Below are positions 1 to 5,625 of a stretch of 16,830 bases of DNA, piece after piece. The notes beneath the pieces were generated by a model. That model did not search any database and was not told the DNA's origin. It saw nothing but the letters and a program-made list of their open reading frames with translations. How positions within the stretch are numbered: position 1 is the stretch's first letter; each line of letters starts with the position of its first letter. Source of the DNA: JAXGRD01 sp050946655 (GTDB lineage Bacteria > Bacillota > Clostridia > Peptostreptococcales > Anaerovoracaceae); NCBI GenBank assembly GCA_050946655.1, contig JBMNVE010000041.1:1-16830 (forward strand), in the 5' to 3' direction. The position numbers were made by a program, and so were the translations under genes.

Positions 1-168
1 TGTCGGAAACGCTCTCAAGCTTCATGTTTTACCAATTTGCTTTTGATTGTTTCGTTTTAGTTTTACGTCCTGCATTTGCAAGACTTTGACTAAATTTCTA
101 CACTATGAATTTTTCAAGGTTCTCGCCAGTTTCTACCGGCTGGGTGCGCGTCACTCCAAAGTAACGTG
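1..168 (-). other. Leader transcript, probably of an rRNA operon lying just outside the window
   Basis: This gene-free stretch is read leftwards from the promoter at 176-204. On the minus strand it contains a hairpin at 125-140 (6-bp stem, loop AGAA), then GAACCTTGAAAAATTC (107-122), which resembles the CTTTGAAAA box found in many Firmicute rRNA leaders. A second hairpin lies at 67-84 (7-bp stem with one G-U pair, loop AAAT). An A-rich stretch ending in CTTGAGAG follows near the left edge. No open reading frame with a ribosome binding site is visible. The 16S start (AGAGTTTGATC) is not present, so the rRNA identity is inferred from promoter type and leader style. A tRNA operon or another highly transcribed stable RNA is the alternative. 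Confidence 0.5.
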
Positions 169-175
169 CTTGTAT

Positions 176-204
176 ACTCTATCACTTTAAGGCCTGTCTG
201 TCAA
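176..204 (-). promoter_or_regulatory. Strong sigma-A promoter P2, rRNA-operon type
   Basis: On the minus strand a perfect -35 TTGACA (199-204) is separated by exactly 17 nt from -10 TAGAGT (176-181). Just upstream (205-236) are A-tracts (AAAAAA, AAAA, AAAAAA) spaced about one helical turn apart, like an UP element. Transcription would run off the left end of the window. This is the downstream member of a tandem pair, as is common for Firmicute rRNA operons. Confidence 0.7.
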
Positions 205-298
205 TGACTTTTTTCTTGTTTTCACAAGTTTTTTCTGCCTGCTGACCGGACTTTCCCTGCCGTGATCTGCGCCGCCCCCTTTTCGGGACAGCTTGACC

Positions 299-328
299 AT
301 ACTAACACCTTTCATACACCCCCGTCAA
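299..328 (-). promoter_or_regulatory. Upstream tandem promoter P1, rRNA-operon type
   Basis: On the minus strand -35 TTGACG (323-328) and -10 TAGTAT (299-304) are 18 nt apart. An A-rich upstream region (about 331-353, with two A6 tracts) resembles an UP element. It lies 123 nt upstream of P2 and points the same way. The stretch from 250 to 298 between the two promoters shows only a short CCCGAAAAGGG hairpin-like segment. The remaining DNA up to the MFS stop codon at 450 shows nothing else I can name. Confidence 0.6.
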
Positions 329-449
329 GTCCTTTTTTGGATTATTTTTTCCGCTACCCCAAACCCGGCTTCCTTCCACCTTTTGTACCATAGCGGAACG
401 GAGAATCCACTTCCAAGGAGCACCTGTTCCGAGGAGGTTCTCTGTTACC

Positions 450-1628
450 TCAGCCGGAGCGATGAAGGCCGAATACCAGGTACAACATCAGACCGATGGC
501 ATTAAAGACGGTAAAGAAGCCGTAGACCCCCGGGGGGCCAAAGATGTCCAACATCCATCCGCCGGCAAGTTGGCAAACAATGGTGCTCCCGCTGGCACTG
601 ATGGAATAATAGGCGGCGACCGCCACGCTGATATATGATTGCTCTACCAGCTTTGAAATATAGCGGACAAACTCCACTAAAATAATTCCATTTACCGCTC
701 CCTGCAAAAAGAAGGTGGTTAGTAAAGCGATGTACCCCGGCCCCGTACTGTACCAGGCAAAGCGGAATACGGAGAGGACCATGGCAAGGAGGATCATTCG
801 CTCCAGGCTGAATCTTGAAGATAGTTTTCCGGTGAAGGCCATAAATGGCGCCTCGCTACCGGCCATCAACAGAAAAGCCAGGCCCACCCCGGCAAGGGTC
901 CCTCCTCCTTCTATATATAGGAAGCTAAAATACGTGTTGTTTGCCACATTGGTCCCACATAGAAAGAAGGCCGATGCGATCAGCGCCCAAAGCCTCTTGT
1001 TCCCCGCCAGATCCCGATATCTCTTCTTTTCTGTCGCCGGTTTGACCCCTCCGTCCAAAGTCCTTTTTTTGCTGATTCTGTAGATGATCAAAGCGGCTAA
1101 AAGGTAGCAAAAGGCATAAGACGGAAAGAGGATCCACAGCCCTACCTCCTCAGCAGCGTAGGCGGATAAAAAGACACCGGTGGCAAAGCCTACCGCACCC
1201 CACAGCCTTACCCTTCCAAAGGACTGCCCCGAATCCAAGGTCATGGCATCAGACAAAGGCATGATGGGCGCTTGAAAGAAGTACATGATGGCAAAGCAAA
1301 AAAGAAAGGGAATATACTCGGATATCTGCGTGATAAAAAGAGCCGTTCCTGCCGCGAAAACACAGAGGGCGAGGATCACTCGAGCCTTAACGGCTGAGTT
1401 GGCATAGATCTTCCCCCAAAAACCGGATGCAAATATAGCGACGCAAGTCCCGGTTCCCGTCACCGTGCCGATCTGGGCTCCACTGAACCCCAAAGCCGAT
1501 AGATATTGGCCGATGAGGGGCACCATAACACCGATGGCAAGATAGGTCATCGTATACAGGCCCATATAGCCGCCGCGGGCTTTATCCGCTCTTCCTTTTC
1601 TGTTATTGTTGTCTCTGTTATTGTTCAT
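450..1628 (-). CDS. Major facilitator superfamily transporter (MFS_1-like/PPP-type family)
   Basis: This is a 392-residue polytopic membrane protein with about 11-12 hydrophobic helices, the usual size for MFS permeases. A short hydrophilic Asn/Arg-rich N-terminus (residues 1-17) precedes the first helix. The cytoplasmic segment after TM4 reads FGRVRLWGAVGFATG, which is typical of the MFS_1-like/LacY-related group that includes 3-phenylpropionate and nucleoside permeases. A basic central loop (about residues 190-215, KKRTLDGG...KKRYRD) separates the two six-helix halves. The start ATG at 1628 follows GAGGG by 7 nt. The gene stands alone, diverges from folT, and no clear terminator follows it before the rRNA-type promoters. 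The substrate cannot be read from sequence; folate or a pterin is only a possibility suggested by the neighbour. Confidence 0.85.
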   Translation of the reverse strand: MNNNRDNNNRKGRADKARGGYMGLYTMTYLAIGVMVPLIGQYLSALGFSGAQIGTVTGTGTCVAIFASGFWGKIYANSAVKARVILALCVFAAGTALFITQISEYIPFLFCFAIMYFFQAPIMPLSDAMTLDSGQSFGRVRLWGAVGFATGVFLSAYAAEEVGLWILFPSYAFCYLLAALIIYRISKKRTLDGGVKPATEKKRYRDLAGNKRLWALIASAFFLCGTNVANNTYFSFLYIEGGGTLAGVGLAFLLMAGSEAPFMAFTGKLSSRFSLERMILLAMVLSVFRFAWYSTGPGYIALLTTFFLQGAVNGIILVEFVRYISKLVEQSYISVAVAAYYSISASGSTIVCQLAGGWMLDIFGPPGVYGFFTVFNAIGLMLYLVFGLHRSG

Positions 1629-1651
1629 GGGTTATCCCTCAGTCAGAACTC

Positions 1652-1680
1652 AGTATAGCACAAAAAAATCTCTCTGTATT
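1652..1680 (-). promoter_or_regulatory. Promoter of the MFS transporter gene
   Basis: On the minus strand an extended -10, TGC-TATACT (hexamer at 1652-1657), lies 17 nt from a weak -35, AATACA (1675-1680). The weak -35 is compensated by the TGn extension. The -35 overlaps that of the divergent folT promoter (1679-1684). Confidence 0.6.
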
Positions 1681-1707
1681 GCACTGGGCTGCCAGTTGTG
1701 CTACAAT
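1679..1707 (+). promoter_or_regulatory. Promoter of folT and its riboswitch leader
   Basis: The -35 TTGCAC (1679-1684) is spaced exactly 17 nt from an extended -10, TGC-TACAAT (hexamer 1702-1707). This places the transcription start near 1714, just before the first helix of the riboswitch, so the aptamer forms the 5' end of the mRNA. Confidence 0.7.
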
Positions 1708-1713
1708 CGTGGT

Positions 1714-1828
1714 GCGTAGAGTAAATATCGTGCGTCAAGTGCCATGGGATGGGATGTAGCCCATGGACGAAGAGGAATCTTGTGATATTGTAGAAGTGAC
1801 CTTGCGTTTCGATATTGCGTCCGCTACT
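1714..1828 (+). promoter_or_regulatory. Tetrahydrofolate (THF) riboswitch aptamer
   Basis: Conserved THF-riboswitch blocks occur in order: GAGUAAAU (1719-1726), GCGUCAAGUG (1732-1741), GGGAUGU in a loop (1751-1757), ACGAAG (1767-1772) and UUGCGUCCGCU (1815-1825). Helices I can pair by eye are P1 1716-1719/1824-1827, P2 1724-1730/1810-1816 (7 bp, perfect) and a hairpin 1742-1748/1760-1766 (CCAUGGG/CCCAUGG). The loop of that hairpin pairs with 3' GCGUCC (1752-1756 with 1818-1822, one G-U), the expected pseudoknot. The arm after ACGAAG is longer than in short family members. The element sits directly upstream of a folate transporter gene, the classic target. Binding of THF is inferred from the family. 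Confidence 0.88.
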
Positions 1829-1847
1829 ACATTAAGAATCCGGGAAT

Positions 1848-1906
1848 AAGCTCTTTTCTTAGTGTAGCGATACACTTGTGCCGATGGCACAGATAGAAAG
1901 GAGTTT
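1848..1906 (+). promoter_or_regulatory. Expression platform: three-way junction hiding the folT ribosome binding site
   Basis: Segment 1848-1859 (AAGCUCUUUUCU) can pair with 1895-1906 (AGAAAGGAGUUU) over 12 bp with two G-U pairs, burying the Shine-Dalgarno AAAGGAG (1897-1903). Inside this helix lie two perfect adjacent hairpins: 1861-1876 (AGUGUA, GCGA loop, UACACU) and 1877-1891 (UGUGCC, GAU loop, GGCACA). No U-run follows, so control of translation start is more likely than termination. Segment 1851-1856 can alternatively pair with 1769-1774 of the aptamer core. All pairing was done by eye without energies. Confidence 0.6.
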
Positions 1907-1912
1907 TTTAAT

Positions 1913-2440
1913 ATGAAAAAACCGTCGTTTACCATCCAGTTGGTGACAATGGCATTTCTCATCGCCTTGGAAGTCATTCTCACCAGATTTCTTTCCATCA
2001 ACCTTCCCATCGTAAGGATCGGCTTCGGCTTCCTACCGGTGACGGTGATGGCCATTCTCTACGGACCTTTCTGGGCAGGGCTGGGATATGTGGCAGGAGA
2101 CCTTCTGGGCATGCTGCTCTTCCCCACGGGACCCTACTTCCCCGGCTTTACTTTATCCGCATTTTTGACCGGCGTCACCTATGGCGTGATCCTGTACAAA
2201 AAGCCGCTCACCTGGAAGCGGATATTGTTTGCGGTGGTTACGGTGATTGTGCTGTACACTGTCTTCCTCAATACCCTCTGGCTGAACATTCTTTTCGGCA
2301 AAGCCTTCCTGGGTTTACTTCCCACCAGGCTCATCCAGGCAGGGATCATGATCCCGGTACAGTTCATCGCCATACAACTGGTGGCCAAGGGTATCCTGCC
2401 ACGGGTCGCACCGCAATTACAACAGAATGGTGCCTTGTAA
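1913..2440 (+). CDS. folT: Folate ECF transporter S-component (FolT)
   Basis: This is the substrate-binding membrane subunit of an energy-coupling-factor vitamin transporter. It captures folate and works with the shared EcfA/A'/T module, which is not encoded in this window. The 175-residue length, about six hydrophobic segments and short loops match S-components. The start region (TIQLVTMAFLIALEVILTRF) and the following segment VRIGFGFLPVTVMAILYGP are typical of the folate family, with the motif GYVAGDLLGMLLFPTGPYFPG after them. ATG at 1913 follows AAAGGAG (1897-1903) by 9 nt. It is monocistronic, led by the THF riboswitch and closed by the terminator at 2461-2500. The riboswitch supports folate rather than another vitamin as substrate. 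Confidence 0.92.
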   Translation: MKKPSFTIQLVTMAFLIALEVILTRFLSINLPIVRIGFGFLPVTVMAILYGPFWAGLGYVAGDLLGMLLFPTGPYFPGFTLSAFLTGVTYGVILYKKPLTWKRILFAVVTVIVLYTVFLNTLWLNILFGKAFLGLLPTRLIQAGIMIPVQFIAIQLVAKGILPRVAPQLQQNGAL

Positions 2441-2460
2441 AACCTGAAAACAAAGAAAAG

Positions 2461-2500
2461 AAAACTATCCCTCCGATCTATTGGGGGATAGTTTTTATTT
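2461..2500 (+). terminator. Bidirectional intrinsic terminator between folT and rqcP
   Basis: A 13-bp stem (2461-2473 with 2483-2495; ACTATCCC against GGGATAGT at its core, one G-U) with a 9-nt loop is followed by TTTTTATTT on the plus strand. On the minus strand the same stem is followed by TTTTCTTTTCTTTG. It can therefore end folT from one side and the long minus-strand operon from the other. Confidence 0.88.
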
Positions 2501-2529
2501 GTGATGTATGATCGTGGATCTTGAGATTT

Positions 2530-2772
2530 TTAGTCCAGGACCTGATACATTTCCTCCGCCGTGTCCTTTCTGGATGATTCCCTCAGTTCCAGAACTTTCA
2601 CGGACACTTCCCTGATACCGAAGGTTATCTGGATCACATCTCCTACCTTCACTTCCGACCCGGCTTTTGCAACCTTTCCGTTGATCAGAACCCGGCCTCC
2701 GTCACAGGCTTCCTTTGCAACTGCTCTTCGTTTGATCAATCTTGCGTTTTTTAAAAATTTATCTATTCTCAT
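2530..2772 (-). CDS. rqcP: S4-domain RNA-binding protein RqcP (YabO family)
   Basis: This 80-residue protein consists almost entirely of one S4 RNA-binding domain (residues 1 to about 60): MRIDKFLKNARLIKRRAVAKEAC, then GGRVLINGKVAKAG and a VKVGDVIQI strand. RqcP in Bacillus binds stalled 50S-peptidyl-tRNA complexes and helps RqcH add alanine tails in ribosome quality control. Its place next to hup and mazG matches yabO. An upstream ATG at 2790 would add six residues, but the ribosome binding site CGGAG lies between it and the ATG at 2772, so 2772 is the start. It is the last gene of the operon; yabP, yabQ and divIC, which often follow, are not here. Confidence 0.85.
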   Translation of the reverse strand: MRIDKFLKNARLIKRRAVAKEACDGGRVLINGKVAKAGSEVKVGDVIQITFGIREVSVKVLELRESSRKDTAEEMYQVLD

Positions 2773-2793
2773 TGAGTGCTCCGAAAACATGAT

Positions 2794-2822
2794 GAAAAAA
2801 AGGGCAACCGCGGCTGCCCTTC
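2794..2822 (-). terminator. Intrinsic terminator between hup and rqcP
   Basis: On the minus strand a hairpin with stem AAGGGCA/TGCCCTT (2815-2821 with 2800-2806), extended by two GC pairs after one mismatch, is followed by a run of seven T (complement of 2794-2800). It lies 12 nt after the hup stop and only about 20 nt before the rqcP start. It probably ends most hup transcripts, so that rqcP is expressed by read-through. Confidence 0.8.
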
Positions 2823-2833
2823 TTGCTTACTTC

Positions 2834-3112
2834 TTATTTATTTACAGAATCCTTGAGCGCCTTGCCTGCCTTGAATACAGGAGCTTTAGAAGCGGCTATC
2901 TGAATGGTTTCGCCGGGCTTTCTGGGGTTTCTTCCGGTTCTTGCCTTTCTCTGACGAACTTCGAAAGTACCAAATCCGATCAATTGTACTTTTTCTTCCT
3001 TCACGAGAGTTTCTTCGATAACTCCCATAGTTGCATTAACTGCTGCCTCAGCATCTTTCTTTGTGAATCCTGTTTTGTCTGCTACTGCAGCGATCAGTTC
3101 TGCTTTGTTCAT
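2834..3112 (-). CDS. hup: HU-family histone-like DNA-binding protein
   Basis: HU dimers bend and package chromosomal DNA without sequence specificity. The 92-residue length and sequence are canonical. The N-terminal helical dimer domain is MNKAELIAAVADKTGFTKKD (residues 1-20). The signature LIGFGTFEVRQRKARTGRNP follows, with the DNA-inserting arm apex GRNPRKPGE at about residues 60-70 carrying the conserved Asn-Pro. ATG at 3112 is preceded by a strong AAGGAGG 8 nt upstream, fitting an abundant protein. It lies 39 nt after mazG with no convincing promoter in the gap, so an internal promoter inside mazG is possible. A strong terminator follows. Confidence 0.95.
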   Translation of the reverse strand: MNKAELIAAVADKTGFTKKDAEAAVNATMGVIEETLVKEEKVQLIGFGTFEVRQRKARTGRNPRKPGETIQIAASKAPVFKAGKALKDSVNK

Positions 3113-3151
3113 GAATAATTCCTCCTTAAAAACCTGCGTAATATACGCCCA

Positions 3152-3964
3152 CTACCGATTGGCTTCTTTTTGCTTCGCCTCTTCCCAAAACATGTCTAAG
3201 TCTTCTAGAGACATCTCGTCCATGGAGCGCCCCTTTTTCTTTACGCTCTCTTCCACGTGCTGGAACCTACTGATGAACTTATCTATGGTCTTCTCCAGGG
3301 CACCTTCCGGCTCCGTTCCCACGAAGCGGGAGATATTCACCACCGAAAACAGGAGGTCTCCCAGTTCTTCGTCCATATTCTCGCGATCATTGTTCCTGCA
3401 CGCTTCCATCAGTTCGTGCGTCTCTTCGGCAAGCTTCTCGAAAGCCCCCGAGGCGTCCTCCCAGTCGAATCCGGCCTGCGCTGCTTTGGCCTGTACTTTA
3501 TAACTACGGATCAATGCAGGCAACGCTCTTGGAACATTTTTCAATCTCGACGTGTAAGACTGCTCACGGTTCTCGCTTACCTTGATATTCTCCCATTTTT
3601 CAAGGACTTTGTCAACACTTTTAGCCTCTTCTTCCAAAAAAACATGGGGATGCCGGCGGATCATTTTTTCACATTCCCCATTCAATACTTGGGTCAACGT
3701 AAAATCTTTACTCTCTTCTCCCAATATGCTGTGGAAGAGCACCTGAAGCATTACATCACCTAGCTCTTCCTTCAAATTTTCCGGATCGTCCCGGTCTATG
3801 GCCTCCGCCACTTCATAAGCCTCTTCAATCATGCATACCCGAAGAGAGCTGTGAGTCTGCTCCCGATCCCAGGGGCACTCTCTGCGAAGGACCTTCACAA
3901 TATCGTACAGCCTTTCAAAGGCGGCGACCTTGTCAGTCCCTTCTTTTTTTAGATGTTCATACAT
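3152..3964 (-). CDS. mazG: MazG nucleoside triphosphate pyrophosphohydrolase
   Basis: MazG hydrolyses (d)NTPs, including aberrant ones, to NMP plus pyrophosphate, and cleans the nucleotide pool. The 270-residue protein has two tandem MazG domains. The first contains CPWDREQTH (residues 30-38) and the metal-binding acidic motifs EEAYE (47-51) and EELGD (66-70). The second repeats the pattern as EETHE and DEELGD (about 180-205). It ends in a short charged tail. The Bacillus orthologue YabN has an extra N-terminal methylase-like domain that is missing here, so this is the short E. coli-like form. ATG at 3964 follows AGGCGGTG, 14 nt after the flippase stop. It is followed by hup. Confidence 0.93.
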   Translation of the reverse strand: MYEHLKKEGTDKVAAFERLYDIVKVLRRECPWDREQTHSSLRVCMIEEAYEVAEAIDRDDPENLKEELGDVMLQVLFHSILGEESKDFTLTQVLNGECEKMIRRHPHVFLEEEAKSVDKVLEKWENIKVSENREQSYTSRLKNVPRALPALIRSYKVQAKAAQAGFDWEDASGAFEKLAEETHELMEACRNNDRENMDEELGDLLFSVVNISRFVGTEPEGALEKTIDKFISRFQHVEESVKKKGRSMDEMSLEDLDMFWEEAKQKEANR

Positions 3965-3978
3965 GTCTTCACCGCCTT

Positions 3979-5625
3979 CTACCTTCTCTTTATCATTTGA
4001 GCCAAACGAAGAATCTTGTCTCCTCCCGGCATATTCTCCAGGTCTTCACGAGTAATGCTCCTGGTCACAAAGAGCATGACCACATAGACTACAGCCGCCA
4101 CAAAGACAGCAAGGAGGGTTTTCAGTGAGTCCCCTTCTCCTCCGGACAACAACTTGTAGTAAGTGAGCCAAGCAACAGCCGCCATCACCAGGGAAGAAAT
4201 GAGTGGCTTGACATAGGTGAGCATGATGTCGAACTTGGCTCCGGTATACTTCTTCACGCCGTATACATCTAAAACGGCCACCACCAAATAGGCGGCACAA
4301 GTCCCGATGGCAGCACCCTTGATGTTCAATGAAGGGATCCCCACCAGCACCCAGGTCAGGACGATCTTGATGACGATGCCCACACATAGGTTTTTCACCG
4401 GGACCATCTGTTTCCCCACACCCTGAAGGATGCCGGAAACCGTCTGGACCACGGAGAGGAAGATGACCCCGATGGCCAAGATGCTCAAGGTGGGCGCTAC
4501 GCTGATGGCTTCCGATGCCCGGGTGGGGAAGAGAAGAAGCATGATGGGCTGGGATAACACGGCAATGCCCAGGGCGCAAGGTAGACCGATAATCAATGCG
4601 ATCCGCATGCCTAGTGTGGTATTGCTTCTAAGTCCCTCCATATCTCCCTCTTTGAACCGGGAAGAGATGGCTGGTACCAGGCTCATGGCCAGGGCCATGG
4701 TCAGAACCTGGGGAAGATTGATGATGGGTGTAGCCAGACCGCCGATCTGACCGTACAAGTTCTTGGCCACATCCGGCGTCCATCCGGTGGCAGTCAACCT
4801 GTTGACGATGATGGGGACCTCGGCAAAGTTCATAATGGGCATAATAGCGGCACCGATGGTGATGGGTACCGCAATGAGGAGAATATTCCTCATAATCGTT
4901 TTGCCTTCCTCTCGCTCACCTCCTGCGTGGATGGTAATTCTATGCTTGATTGCTTTTTTTGAAAGTTTGTAAATCAGAAGAATCACCAATAGACCCGCAA
5001 GGGAACCAATGGTGGCCCCGAAGGTAGCGCCGGCAGCACCGGCAGCGCCGCCGCTTTGGCTTCCATATTTGCTGAACAAATGTATTGAGCCTCCGGCCTT
5101 GAACAAAGTATAGGCAAGAAAAAGACCGAACCCAACCCGAAAGAACTGCTCAATAATCTGGGAAACAGCCGTAGGCTTCATGTTCTGCATTCCCTGGAAA
5201 TAGCCACGATAGGCAGCCATAACGGGCACCACCAAAAGGGCAGGTGCAACGGCCATCATGGAATATTTTGATTCAGGTATTCCGTTGATATTGGATAACC
5301 ACCCTGCACCGAAAAACAAAATCCCAAAAGAAACAATGCCGATGGACAGCATCAAGTACATAGAGTAGCGAAAGACCCGATGGGCCTCTTCATAGTTTTT
5401 CACTGTGATCCGCTCCGAGACCATTTTGGAAATGGCCACGGGTATGCCCGAAGTGGCGATGACCACAAAAATAGTATATATGTAGTAAGCCGGGGTGTAA
5501 TAGCTCATCCCTGTGGCGCCGATCATGTTTCCCAGCGGAAGGCGAAAAACCGCACCCAACAGTTTAACGATGATTCCCGCAATCCCCAAGATTGCAGCAC
5601 CTTTTACAAAGGACTTTTTACTCAT
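3979..5625 (-). CDS. MOP-superfamily flippase (MurJ/SpoVB/YabM-like polysaccharide transporter)
   Basis: This 548-residue integral membrane protein has roughly 14 hydrophobic helices. The N-terminal segment KGAAILGIAGIIVKLLGAVF followed by RLPLGNMIGATGMSYY is typical of the SpoVB/MurJ/PST branch of the MOP (multidrug/oligosaccharidyl-lipid/polysaccharide) exporters, which flip undecaprenyl-linked precursors such as lipid II. A conserved central region is GQIGGLATPIINLPQVLTMA. The position between mfd and mazG is that of B. subtilis yabM. The start ATG overlaps the stop of the preceding deaminase gene by 4 nt (ATGA), indicating translational coupling. Lipid II is the likely substrate given murC and glmU in the same operon, but spore-cortex or polysaccharide roles cannot be excluded. 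Confidence 0.85.
   Translation of the reverse strand: MSKKSFVKGAAILGIAGIIVKLLGAVFRLPLGNMIGATGMSYYTPAYYIYTIFVVIATSGIPVAISKMVSERITVKNYEEAHRVFRYSMYLMLSIGIVSFGILFFGAGWLSNINGIPESKYSMMAVAPALLVVPVMAAYRGYFQGMQNMKPTAVSQIIEQFFRVGFGLFLAYTLFKAGGSIHLFSKYGSQSGGAAGAAGATFGATIGSLAGLLVILLIYKLSKKAIKHRITIHAGGEREEGKTIMRNILLIAVPITIGAAIMPIMNFAEVPIIVNRLTATGWTPDVAKNLYGQIGGLATPIINLPQVLTMALAMSLVPAISSRFKEGDMEGLRSNTTLGMRIALIIGLPCALGIAVLSQPIMLLLFPTRASEAISVAPTLSILAIGVIFLSVVQTVSGILQGVGKQMVPVKNLCVGIVIKIVLTWVLVGIPSLNIKGAAIGTCAAYLVVAVLDVYGVKKYTGAKFDIMLTYVKPLISSLVMAAVAWLTYYKLLSGGEGDSLKTLLAVFVAAVVYVVMLFVTRSITREDLENMPGGDKILRLAQMIKRR

Noticed and set aside
250..275. GGGAAAGTCCGG on the minus strand, reminiscent of the RNase P RNA core
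   Set aside because: The adjacent conserved elements of RNase P RNA are missing, and a second promoter begins about 45 nt later, so there is no room for the RNA.
394..431. Inverted repeat CGGAAC/GTTCCG as terminator of the MFS gene
   Set aside because: It has a 6-bp stem with a 26-nt loop and no T-run on the minus strand, so I do not call it a terminator.
1735..2055. Minus-strand 106-codon frame over the folT leader
   Set aside because: It is antisense to the riboswitch and folT start; no ribosome binding site or recognisable protein.
2561..3118. A 185-codon plus-strand frame opposite rqcP and hup
   Set aside because: It is antisense to two well-conserved genes and crosses their terminator; the protein looks like a shadow translation.
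4046..4579. Minus-strand 177-codon frame in an alternative phase inside the flippase gene
   Set aside because: It is a His/Gly/Arg-rich shadow frame on the same strand as an intact membrane protein.
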